DNA of 64,000 nt. Origin: Paraconiothyrium sp. Pb-2020. Its lineage: Eukaryota > Ascomycota > Dothideomycetes > Pleosporales > Didymosphaeriaceae. The DNA lies in the NCBI GenBank assembly GCA_022419385.1, contig JAJUBI010000010.1:124001-188000 (forward strand), given 5' to 3'. Positions 25,568 through 35,400 of this stretch are shown piece by piece; the first letter of the stretch is position 1; each line of letters begins with the position of its first letter. The notes under the pieces are model-generated. The model did not search any database and was not told where the DNA came from. It was given only the letters and a program-made list of their open reading frames with translations. The translations under genes and the position numbers were made by a program.

Positions 25568-27646
25568 CTACGAGATCACGAATTCTTTTTCCTCAAATGC
25601 TCCCTCCAGTGCTTCGCCATCCATCAATCCGTGAACGTAGCAATCGCCGAGGATCTTATACGATCCGTCGCTGCTCTCTCGTAATAGAAATGGGTAAGGG
25701 CAGCCGTACAAAACTACGACAATGTCACCCGCCTTCGTTCCGTCCACAGCCCATCCGTATCTTTCTGCAGAAGAGACGAAAAAGCGCCGGTTATAGCACC
25801 ATCTTGTGTGCGCGCCACCGTATCTCAATAGTCCGGCCTCGCCTTTTGTCTGTTTTTGTTGTTCACGGAGGCCGGTCGTATCCACAGGGACCACCTCCTC
25901 ATAATAGCATCCGCCCCTGTCCTCGTCCTTGTTCGCCGTTTGCCAGCGCAACATTCTCATGAAAAGCTCCCACGCATACCCATAATCCTCGGTAGGAACG
26001 CTACCATCTACAAGGCGATTGCAGATGAAGGTGCGCCACATGTTTTCGTACTTTTCCCACGTGAATCTATCCGAGTTCGGCCATGCGAGTCGAACCGATT
26101 GCTCCAATGCATCGCGCATCCTGCGCTGCTCCACTTCAACCGTATACCTCCTGTGCGCCTGGGCATCGCCGTGGACGGACCGATCATATGGCTCGAACTG
26201 GGCTACGGGAATCTCAGCCTGGTCATTGACTAGCAATATCTTGTCCAGTAGGCGCCCACGCAAGCGGATGGTCTGGCTGTCGGGATCGACCATCGGCCGA
26301 AACCTGGTATCGCGGGTTGCATGGGATGGCAAGCCACGCATCAGGAAAGGTCTTGTCCACCGTTGTCGAGTCCAGTCGGGAACCCACGACGGGAGACTCA
26401 ATGCACTTGGCTGATGTAGCTCGCTGCAATAATACAGCATATCCATACAGCCGCTTTGTAGATATCGCACGGCGAGATCTGTGAAAAGGCTTTCTGCGCT
26501 CTTCGTGTAGCTCACTTCTATTGATATGGCGGGGTCCATCAACCCTAGCAGGCCATATATCTTGTCCATTGGCATAGTGCTCTTGAAGCCGCGAAGGGTA
26601 TTCAATTTCGAAGGGAGTTCAACTTCGGAGATGAGTCGGCCAGACTGTCTCGTCTCCCGGAGGCGTCTTATTTCGTTCGCCCTTTCAAAACCGGAACTAT
26701 GGGGTATATGGCCGTCACCCCCGTAATGCCTCAGCAAGGCGATGACTTTCTCCATTGCGTCCCAGTGAATGAGGTAGCGCCCAATCTGGATGATGGCATT
26801 TCGTGCATTGGCAAGTTCTTGTACAACCCAGATGCGCTCAAACTGAGATCTCATTAGATATACGGTGTCCCTTGCATCTGAGTGTGTGGAGACATTTACC
26901 CAAGCGCGGTCGAAAAAGTCCGCAAGCGCGTGCCAATTGATAGACCTCCACTCCGGGTGAGACTGAAATAGCTTCTTACGTTGTGCTGGCGTCTCGTTGT
27001 CCTCCGAAGCGTCCACACAGTCCGTGAATATCTCCTGGAGACCTCTTAGAGTCTGTCCCAATTCATGTTCCTCTCCAGTGGTATCTCCCAGCCAGACTCG
27101 CACCATGGACGCATTCTGGTAGATTTGTCCCATGATCTTGACGTGCTCTGCTCGCTCTTGGAGATCATCTTGATTTATGCAAACTGCGTCGATCCAGATC
27201 CGCCGAGGTGTTTCATCGTCCCGTATATATCTTAGCGCTCGGAATAGTTCGCCACCAACGGTGAGTTCTGAACCGTTGCAGACGATCTTACCGCTTGGGA
27301 GGGGACCGCCGAACCTGATGTATATATACTCGGATTCAGTCCCTAGCAAGTCTTTGACGGCTACTGGCCGCACGTGCAGGTCGAGAAATTGTTGAAGGGC
27401 TGCTGGCTCGGAAAGCAAATCAGGAATTGGCTGCGACACGTCTCTGATGAGCACCTTCGTATCGAGGTCGAGTTCATGCGCAACGCTGCGACCCCAGCAA
27501 TAGCTGAGAGCTTCGTATGCCTCGCACGAGGCAAACTTCATATTGGATAACTTGCACACCATTTCTTCGTCGTCGTTACCCGGTAGAATAGTCAAGATCC
27601 TCGTCTCATGCGGCAGGTCGAGTGGTTCGTAAATACCAGGTGCCAT
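25568..27646 (-). CDS. HET-domain (heterokaryon incompatibility) protein
   Basis: This is a single-exon gene of 692 aa. The chosen start ATG 27646 has the context CATCACCATGGCA. An in-frame upstream extension of 14 codons exists but is less likely. HET-domain hallmarks appear in order: YEALSYCWG near residues 44-52, RRIWIDAVCINQDDLQERAE near 148-167, and MGQIYQNASMVRVWLGDT near 172-189. The C-terminal part ends with the block GDIVVVLYGCPYPFLLRES, which fungal HET proteins often carry (the 'too polite to be ignored' nucleotide-recognition-like tail). HET domains trigger cell death when genetically different hyphae fuse, or act in related self/non-self responses. No NACHT, WD40 or ankyrin repeats are attached here, so what activates it is unknown. 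There are no internal stops. It is divergent from the NCS1 gene, with a repeat pair in between. Confidence 0.92.
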   Translation of the reverse strand: MAPGIYEPLDLPHETRILTILPGNDDEEMVCKLSNMKFASCEAYEALSYCWGRSVAHELDLDTKVLIRDVSQPIPDLLSEPAALQQFLDLHVRPVAVKDLLGTESEYIYIRFGGPLPSGKIVCNGSELTVGGELFRALRYIRDDETPRRIWIDAVCINQDDLQERAEHVKIMGQIYQNASMVRVWLGDTTGEEHELGQTLRGLQEIFTDCVDASEDNETPAQRKKLFQSHPEWRSINWHALADFFDRAWVNVSTHSDARDTVYLMRSQFERIWVVQELANARNAIIQIGRYLIHWDAMEKVIALLRHYGGDGHIPHSSGFERANEIRRLRETRQSGRLISEVELPSKLNTLRGFKSTMPMDKIYGLLGLMDPAISIEVSYTKSAESLFTDLAVRYLQSGCMDMLYYCSELHQPSALSLPSWVPDWTRQRWTRPFLMRGLPSHATRDTRFRPMVDPDSQTIRLRGRLLDKILLVNDQAEIPVAQFEPYDRSVHGDAQAHRRYTVEVEQRRMRDALEQSVRLAWPNSDRFTWEKYENMWRTFICNRLVDGSVPTEDYGYAWELFMRMLRWQTANKDEDRGGCYYEEVVPVDTTGLREQQKQTKGEAGLLRYGGAHTRWCYNRRFFVSSAERYGWAVDGTKAGDIVVVLYGCPYPFLLRESSDGSYKILGDCYVHGLMDGEALEGAFEEKEFVIS

Positions 27647-28547
27647 GGTGATGTAGCAAAGAGAGTAGGTAATACAGGTAAACGCCAAGGCGCAGCTTCG
27701 CGTAGTTCGGATGTAAGGTAGTCGTCGGAAAAATCTCCAAAAATTTTGCTTGGGGTATGAAAAGCATATTCGTTGACCTCAGGACGTTGGAATCGCCAGA
27801 GGGGTTCTAGGCAGCAGCGTGCCGATGCTCACCTGCCGAATCTAGATTGAAGACTTCCTATCTAGGCCTAGTGCCGTACCTAGCTCGGCGGGTACGTAGA
27901 AGGTCTCTGTAGAGGTACCTCTCCACCCTAGCTTAGCTCCCTGTTGTAATTATGTCATGTTTGGATCTTGACTAGCCTAGGATCTTATGTATAGTATGAG
28001 AGCTCCACAAGGCATAACAAGAGATATAAGATGATAGGCTGGTTGGGATCCAAACATAAACGATCCCTTGCGAGAGCTACATCCCGGCTCGTCCACGTTA
28101 TGCGTCCATCTCGAGGACCTGGATCAGTACGCTTCGCCTATGATCGCCAAGGGCGGAGGATTGCACGTCCATGTTGTAACGTGTGAGGAAATACAAGCTT
28201 ATCGCTACCCGCGTTCTTATCATGATACTGCGGGAATGCTATCTTATCGCGCACAACAGGGATCGGCAGCGGGTAGCCGATAGCCGGGGATACACCTACA
28301 AGTTTGGGGAATCGTCCACAATTTGCTACATTGCATGAATCTTACTAGGTAAGGGTGAGCTACGTTCCAGCGTACGATGCCTACATTCAAGCGGCTCCAT
28401 CTGAAGGTCGGCCTGCCTCAGTCTGCTTTTGCGGAGGGTAATCAACGATGGTGAGTCGGTGTGCAGAAGTAGCATCCATTTCCAGTAATCGCGGCTCGAT
28501 TTCGGGTAGCTCATCGTCTCCAAGCTGCGCGACCACATCGCCATTCT
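27647..28547. other. Divergent HET/NCS1 promoter region
   Basis: This 900-bp region separates two genes read away from each other. It contains the solo-LTR-like copy 27826-28009 followed by a partial inverted copy (28010-28080). A short open frame at 28068-28283 has no coding character. No known transcription factor site is proposed. Confidence 0.6.
27826..28080. repeat. Solo-LTR-like repeat copy 2 with an inverted partial copy beside it
   Basis: The left part (27826-28009) runs in the same direction as the copy at 2299. It carries CACCCTAGCTTAGCTCCCT and ends GAGCTCCACA. The right part (28010-28080) runs in the opposite direction: ATAAGATGATAGGCTGGTTG then CCAAACATAA, the reverse complement of the block just to the left. 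Together they form an imperfect palindrome of about 100 bp centred near 28010. The right copy lacks its outer end. No clear flanking duplication was found. The element sits between the HET and NCS1 start codons. Confidence 0.65.
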
Positions 28548-30370
28548 ATGGAGCACACTCGTTCTCCACCCCTGTATCAAGCCCCATTCAAATTTCTGAC
28601 TTTGGTCAAAAGGACAAACAAAGATCTCGACCCCGTCCCCCACCACGCACGCAAGTGGGGCGTGACCTCCTTCCTCGCCTACTGGGTGTCCGACGCCTTC
28701 AACGCAGCAACGTGGCAATTTGCGGCAGGCATCATATCCATCGGCCTAAGCTGGCGGGAAGCGATTGGAATCGTTGCGCTGGCTTTCTTCATCGTCAGCT
28801 TTGTGATTGCGCTGAATGGTGCAATCGGAGTCATACATCATGCGCCGTTTCCAGTGCTGGCGAGAGCGAGCTGGGGGTTTTGGGGAAGCTACATCGCGAT
28901 TGTGAGCAGAGCCATTTTGGCCATATTCTGGTTTGCGATCCAGACTATGAATGGGGCAAACACGGTGAGGGTCATGCTTGGTAAGTGGAGTGGGTGGGGG
29001 GGATATCTCGTCTGTCGAAAACGGATGGAGTACTGCAGAGGAAGAGGACGTTGACGTCGTTTGGATGACGTACAAGTCGAATAGCATACGCCATCACAGA
29101 CCAAGGGCTAATCGATGATTCCCCAGGCGCGATCTGGCCGAGTTTCTTGGCGCTGGAGAACCATATTCCGGAGAGTCAGGGCATCGACACGAAATCGATG
29201 GTATCCTTCTTCCTCTTTTGGCTGCTTCAGGTGCCATTTCTGGTCATGCATCCCAACAATCTGCGGTGGCTGTTCATGGTGAAGAGCGTCGTGGTGCCCG
29301 TGGCGTGGATCGCGATACTGGTCTGGGCGTTCGTAGCGACGGACGGCGGAGGTGATTTGTTTACACGCAAGAGTACGATCGAAGGGAGCGCGTATAGTTG
29401 GGCATTCTTGAGTAGCTTGACGAGTGTGATCGGGAATTATGCGACGCTGAGCGTCAATCAGGTACGTGTCCTTTCGTCTCTGCTCAGAGAGGACGTGCTG
29501 ACACATCGACAGGCGGACTTTTCGCGCTACTCGAGGGTCAGCGTGAAATGGCAGGTCATGTACGTGCCATTCTTACCCGTCATCTTCACGTTCATCTCCT
29601 TCATCGGCATCGCCTCCGCCTCTGCCGGTGCCGCCCGCTACGGAACCTTGGAATGGGACCCCATGGCCCTCATCTCGCACTGGTCCTCCCGATCATGTCG
29701 CTTCTTCGCAGCATTTTCCTTCGCACTCGCGGCACTGGGTGTGAATATTTCCGCCAATTCTCTCTCCGCAGCGAATGATCTCGCCGCCCTCTTCCCCCGA
29801 TATGTAAACATCCGCCGCGGTCAGCTACTCTGCGCCCTCATCGCGTGGGCCCTCGTCCCGTGGAAGATACTCAAATCCGCAGGCTCGTTCCTCAACTTTA
29901 TGTCTGCGTACGCTGTTTTTCTCGGCCCTATCGCAGCAATCATGGTCTTCGACTTCTACGTCATCCACCACCGGCGTTACGATACCCTTGCGCTGTATCA
30001 ACCGTACGGGATCTACCGATACTGGTACGGCGTGAACTGGCGCGCTGTCGTGGCGTTCGTCGCAGGCGTCGCGCCGAACATGCCGGGCTTCATCCACTCT
30101 ATCAATCCAACCATCGACGTCGGGGTGGGGAGCAGGCCGTACACGTTTGGATGGTTGTTGGGATTCGTGGGGACGAGCGTAGTGTATGTGGGATTGAGTT
30201 TGGCGTGGACACCAAAGGAGACGCTGATCGAGAGGGCGGTTGGACCGGATGAGGTGTACGACGCGCGGCCCGTGGATGAAGAGATTACTTTTGGGACGGG
30301 GGGTGGTGAGAATGGGGTGGCGACGGATGAGAAAGGTGGGTGGAAGGGGAGGCTGGAGGGGTTGCTATGA
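28548..30370 (+). CDS. NCS1-family nucleobase/allantoin permease, Fur type
   Basis: Exons are 28548-28980, 29127-29461 and 29513-30370, giving 541 aa. The introns are 146 nt (GTAAGT..CCCCAG, CTAAT branch) and 51 nt (GTACGT..ACAG, CTGAC branch), and all phases agree. Family sequence is clear throughout: TNKDLDPVP at the N-terminus, SWREAIGIVALAFFIVSFVI, then LARASWGFWGSYIAIVSR, MHPNNLRWLF, GNYATLSVNQADFSRY across intron 2, and NISANSLSAANDLAALFP. About 12 transmembrane helices place it in the plasma membrane as a proton symporter. Fungal Fur proteins take up uracil, uridine or allantoin, and the substrate cannot be fixed by eye. The C-terminal tail is Gly/Glu-rich. The start is uncertain: ATG 28548 gives a normal length, but the first 20 residues are not family-like and an upstream exon is possible. 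Confidence 0.9.
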
Positions 30371-31401
30371 TCGGACGGGATAAAGTGGACAAGATGTGTG
30401 GCGATGATGGGGTTTCAAGCGAGTACGCGCAGACGTAGGGCTTAGACCATTCGAGGAGGGAGTCTCTGGGAGATCAAAGCCGACTAGGGTGGTTTGACTA
30501 GAAGGTCAGCCGAGACTTCCAGTGGTTCTAGTCCGGTCACGACAGCGAAGCTGAAAGATCAAGAAACCCTCGAAACCCCGTCTCCGAGTGAGGCATTGCA
30601 ACGGTTAGTGCGGCCGTCGGATCAGCAAACGAGCAATAACAGATGCACCTGTTCGAGCCTTTGGGAGAGCCAGCACGGTGTTGCAAACGTGTTTTCATCA
30701 AGACATGCCAATCCAACGTCGCATCGCAAGTTCGTCCTCCGCAGAGAAATCGCGCATCCTCCCACAAACGCTGTCCCCGTCCTCGCGATGCCAGGTCCTC
30801 ACCTCCCCCACAGGCTTCAAAGCCCGCCCCGTCCTCCCTGCTACCTCGGCAACCCGCCCTCTTCAGTTGCAAGACTAGCGGGTGCATCAAATACTTGGAC
30901 CCGGGCTGTGCGTAGGCGTTTTCGATGCGATCAAATTCAGACAGACGCGACAGCTCGTCACGTCCGGAATATGACATCATCTTCCACCTGGCGACGACAA
31001 CCGACGCGTAGGCTCCAAGCTGACACCGCTTTCATTTACCACCAGCGAATCCAATAGTCACCGTTGCGCGGCAATAGGTGAAGTTCCAGGACCATCAGGG
31101 CCCACCTCACATAAACGCCAATGACAAATCACCGGGTAGCTGCCTTAGGTAGGTAGCAAACAATTCCATCCTCACCAACAAACAGTTGTTTTCACCGCAC
31201 AACCATCTTCAAGGACATCCAAAACGGCGAACAGCGCTCTCCTCTGAGCCTATCCTCGTTGGAGCAATCGTTTCTGCACTCTTGAAGCTCAACGGAGAGA
31301 GCAAACGCACCTACAAGCAGTTGCTAACACGCGACCGACACGCGTCCTCCAAAATCTCCCAAGTCCCAACACCCATTGTACCCTCTTCTACACGTATCGA
31401 A
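30371..31401. other. Intergenic region, NCS1 3' flank to RTC4-like promoter
   Basis: This 1-kb spacer holds overlapping open frames on both strands between 30494 and 31057. None has a motif or agreed splice structure, and the frames on the two strands overlap each other. The open reading frame of the next gene extends upstream to 31186, but that stretch reads like untranslated leader. No regulatory site was recognised. Confidence 0.45.
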
Positions 31402-32499
31402 ATGGCTCTACCGAACGTTCCGTACGAAAACTGTGAACATGGTGGTTGCGAGAGTGGTATGATCCGGTCAAGCGTGCTACAGCAATTTTGCCAGGACAAA
31501 GGGATCAGGCGTGAAGAGGTAACTCGCAGCATGAAAGGTGAACTGTGCGTGTACCACCAGGATCGGGACCGAGAAGAGTACTTTCAAGCTGGCTATCCGA
31601 ACATCAACTTCTGGAAGCTAGCAGACCGCTTAGCAACCCACACGAGCCATCTCGCTAGCGTGCTTGATGGCTCCAGGAACAGCACGTTCATGAACGATCA
31701 CATCGCAGGCCTACTGCAGGCTAGCTCAACCATACGTTTCCTACGTCGGCTCCAAGACAATGGTGGGATCCCAACCGGCTACTACGGCGTAAAAGGTCTG
31801 AACGTCATGGCCGAGTTCTGTGTCAAGAAACTGGGTCCCGAGATTCGTCAAGCAGTCTACCGCAGCCCGATTCGGGGATTGGATGTGGCTGGGCTGGTGC
31901 TATACGTGCTTTGCCCGGAGCTGGCTATCCGGCTCATCATGGAGGATAGGGGCTGTTCCGAAGCACGCGGTCGCGCTGTTCTGGTGGCATCAACCGAGCT
32001 TGGAGAGGCTTACATTTGCGGCACACCCGCTGTGCTAGAACCACAAGTCGGAGGACGCCGACGCAATAGGGTGGACGATTCGGACGCGGAAGACGGAGAG
32101 TGGACGCCACGCGCAAAGAGGAACAAGGTTGCGAAGAAGACGGTGGCTACCTCAGCACATGGAAAACCGGCTTCGAGGAAGGTGTCCACCCCTTTGGCAT
32201 CCGCCGGAATGGCAGCCATGGGGCCGGCCACCGCGGTGACGGACACGGCGCAGAAAGAGGCATCGGCCCATGCCCGAAAGGAGGTCCAAGACCCATCTCG
32301 AGATGTTTCGACCCCAGAAACCACGAAGGCCAACCCCGCGACCAAGGATACTGCGGTTGCAGCAAAAGAGGCTCCTTTGCAGCAAGGCCCGACGAACCAC
32401 ATACCCAACAAACACTCCAGCCTTTCCGATGACGACGATTTATCCGATCTCGAGGCCTATCTGGACGCTCACCTCTCGACCAAGAGCAAGGCGGTGTAG
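31402..32499 (+). CDS. RTC4-like domain protein
   Basis: This is a single-exon gene of 365 aa. ATG 31402 (context ATCGAAATGG) is preferred over more upstream in-frame starts. Residues about 45-205 match the C-terminal domain of Rtc4 (restriction of telomere capping) type proteins: GYPNINFWKLADRLATH, then TGYYGVKGLNVMAEFC, and the diagnostic LCPELAIRLIMEDRG followed by ASTELGEA. A possible zinc site is formed by C11, C16, C49 and H52. Residues about 208-365 are basic and then Ala/Thr/Glu-rich, and look disordered (RRRNRVDD, RAKRNKVAKK, a likely nuclear localisation signal). The protein ends in an acidic patch (SDDDDLSDLEAYLDAHL). In yeast, RTC4 was found through telomere-capping genetics and its molecular role is unclear. 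A nuclear location is likely by inference. Family call is fairly sure; function is open. Confidence 0.75.
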   Translation: MALPNVPYENCEHGGCESGMIRSSVLQQFCQDKGIRREEVTRSMKGELCVYHQDRDREEYFQAGYPNINFWKLADRLATHTSHLASVLDGSRNSTFMNDHIAGLLQASSTIRFLRRLQDNGGIPTGYYGVKGLNVMAEFCVKKLGPEIRQAVYRSPIRGLDVAGLVLYVLCPELAIRLIMEDRGCSEARGRAVLVASTELGEAYICGTPAVLEPQVGGRRRNRVDDSDAEDGEWTPRAKRNKVAKKTVATSAHGKPASRKVSTPLASAGMAAMGPATAVTDTAQKEASAHARKEVQDPSRDVSTPETTKANPATKDTAVAAKEAPLQQGPTNHIPNKHSSLSDDDDLSDLEAYLDAHLSTKSKAV

Positions 32500-35400
32500 G
32501 CGGTCCATTTCGCCTGCCATGGAGCCGAGGCTTGCGATCTCGGCCACGTTCCCTTGTGAATGCACGTTCATACCTTCATTTGTTGTACGACCAGACTCCC
32601 AACTCCCAAACTTTCATTTCGCAGGCGTGTGGTGTTAATCTCGCATCTGAGACGCTACCGGTTTGGATATACGGCAGGAACCACGACGGCCCTGTTCGGC
32701 CTACGGAGAATGGCCACTGGCTATCGTGACCGGCAGGACACTACAATATAGTTAAGGATGCAAATCCTTCACAATAGCAGATACGCTGCTCTACTTCATG
32801 ACTCTATATAGCTAATTCAGATATGTCTTACCCTATAAATCTTCTCTCGCATTCTGTTCAGAAGGCCATTATTCGGTGCACTTCCGCAGCCGTACGTGCA
32901 GGGAGATGGCTCAGATGAAGCCGCCACTGCTCGCGTGTTGTGCGCAAGGTAGAATCGCTGCCGCGCTGCACAGTGAGAATCAGATTTGCGATGCTGGCGA
33001 CGAAATCCTGGCTCCTCTGTATGTCCGTTACAAGCTTCCGCGCATAGCAGACCACGTTGGCGGGTCTTGTTGTGGTCACCTTGGCCGTGTCCCACCCCTG
33101 GTGAGAGACTCCCAGGCTTCACGTCACCCATCGTGGGCGGCCAGCCCCGGCTCTTCTGGTCTTCTACGTCTACAAGAACCAGCTTGCAAAAGAAGTTGTC
33201 GGCCATGGAAACAATAACAATCCTTGCCACTGGGCCTCGCACATTCAACGTCACAGTCCCATCCAATGACCATGTGTCCATATAGTGATCATAGCTTCCA
33301 CAAGCTTTCGACGAACCCGGGCGTTGCCCTCCCTCCTCGTATTCGAAGGCATTCAGGTTGACGAGGTGGTCGGGACGAGGCTTGGATCTGTGCTCAGGTA
33401 GGTGTGGGCGGCGGCTTCGTGAGGTATGGCCGAGGTGCCCTGATCGGTGCAATCGTGACTGCGAGGTGCAGAAGGAGGTCTATCATGTCTCCCAATGCGT
33501 CTCCTATTTTCGCTTGAGAACACCAGTGAGCAGTAGTGATATTGAATGTACTCCCAGTGCCATGTCTCGCGGGCTCAAATCGGTGAACCGTGTTGGTATG
33601 TTGATCGTCAGGCACACACCATCCAAAGGAAGTCAAGTGCTACCCACGTCTCGACATGTTACAATCGCAAGGGCATGTTGAAACAGTGTGCTGAGCTATA
33701 TTACATCGAATTTGGTAGTCATCATGTAGAACCCAAGAAGCAGCCTCGTCGTTCCAGATGCGACGTTTAGTGAGTATGACGGTCAGCGATCTTGGTAGCA
33801 CATGGGGTCGCGAGGTACACACGTCAACAGATCCTGGCTGACAGGTACCATGTAACCGCCGTTCGTTACGGCACTTGAACAGGAGTCTCACATGGTGGAG
33901 GAGGGACGTGATATTCTCGTTCGCCTGCTTGCTGATGGGGCTCGAGGATGAAGCTCTGTTACGTCATGGCAGGCGTCGGTCGAATCGTGGATCTTCGTGC
34001 CCCAAGCAAATTATTGCGCCATATTTTCATAGACTAACCTTATTCTAGGAACAACTATACGTGTAGCTACATTCTGTCCTCGTAGGAGTTAAAGTGATGC
34101 ACCATCTCCATCTCTTATAGTGACACTATGAGCCCCTCTCTCCCCTCCCCCTCGACGCGTTTCGCATACAACGTCATCACCATGCTAAGCGCCTAGTATT
34201 GTCCCGCCATGAGGGTTCTAATAAATAATGGTAAATTAATGTCCAGCTCACGAAAGATTTCAGGTCAATGTTGCTTGTGCTTTTCGCAACACGTACAAGT
34301 CCGGCTGAGCTACACTCAAGCTTGCAGGGCAACAGAGCCAGATACCCTGCCGAGCTCACCGGTACAGGCTAATTGAGGGACGCTCAAGCCTCCGCCCGAA
34401 ACGATGGACTGGGATAGTCCGTTTTCAATAAGCACGTGCATTGCATTAAGCTGGAACGCTATAAGTCGGCGGCATCACCTCGGGATGCCACTGTCCTTGA
34501 TCGAAAACAATACAAAAGGTGAGTCTAGGTTACACCTCACGGTGCTGTTGCACTGGCAAACAATGTGGGTATCACATCGCCGCCCAAGTCCGAGCCGGCG
34601 ACAGTCATCCGAAACCGTGTAAAGTAGATATACCATCACCAGCGACTTCGAAGCCACGGCTGACAGCCGCGCTAGCTCATAGCTGAGTTCTCCGCCGAAT
34701 GATAGCCCTTAGTTGACTGCACCGAGGTGCGGGCAATCCCTACGTTTCCAAGGCGTGGGCGGGTAGGGTTCATCAAGGCTGAGTCGGAGTGGAATAATCG
34801 ATTTACTAAGGAAGCTGTTTAAGACGCATGCTGGAGCGTAGGCTCGACAGTCCCGACCATATGAGCACGCTGTTGTGTTGGGGGCCACGAAGGACGCGTG
34901 GTAGTTGAGGGTGTGAAATATGCTCTATTGGGACAAAAAGCTACCATTCATCCACAAGCCACAAGATACGAGCGGGAATAGGAACCAATATCACGAAAAG
35001 AAATGCAAGCATACTAAAAGCATGGGAGTGGCGCTGGAGAGAAGGTAGTGATTAGCCATTTTACTAAATGTCCAACTGGGAGCTGTGAGCTGCTGATGTC
35101 GCATAATCATATTACCATGTCTTCATGAATACAAGCTTGCGTTCTTTATAAGAAGTCGAATCGAAGAACGTGTCCATTAAACCGGGAGATAGGAACATTA
35201 AGCCATTGTACAACGAGTGGTGTCCAAAGAGTAAGATAATTCTAGAACATAACATAGCAGTGGTAGATATCCCGGAATCCAAGGCGTTGGGTCACGATAG
35301 AGTGAATCCTCGCTATCCCTCAATGAATACATACCAGAGGCAATTTCTAAGTTGAATCCTCTAGAAGATGTTGTCTGCACCTTTTAAGAAGCTGGTGAGA

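Noticed and set aside
25036..25962. Plus-strand open frame of 308 codons
   Set aside because: It runs through the esterase promoter region and antisense to the 3' end of the HET gene, has no motif, and its composition follows from the opposite strand.
30494..31057. Plus-strand open frame of 187 codons between NCS1 and RTC4-like genes
   Set aside because: It overlaps a similar-length minus-strand frame. Neither has a motif or a good start, and both look like GC-rich spacer.
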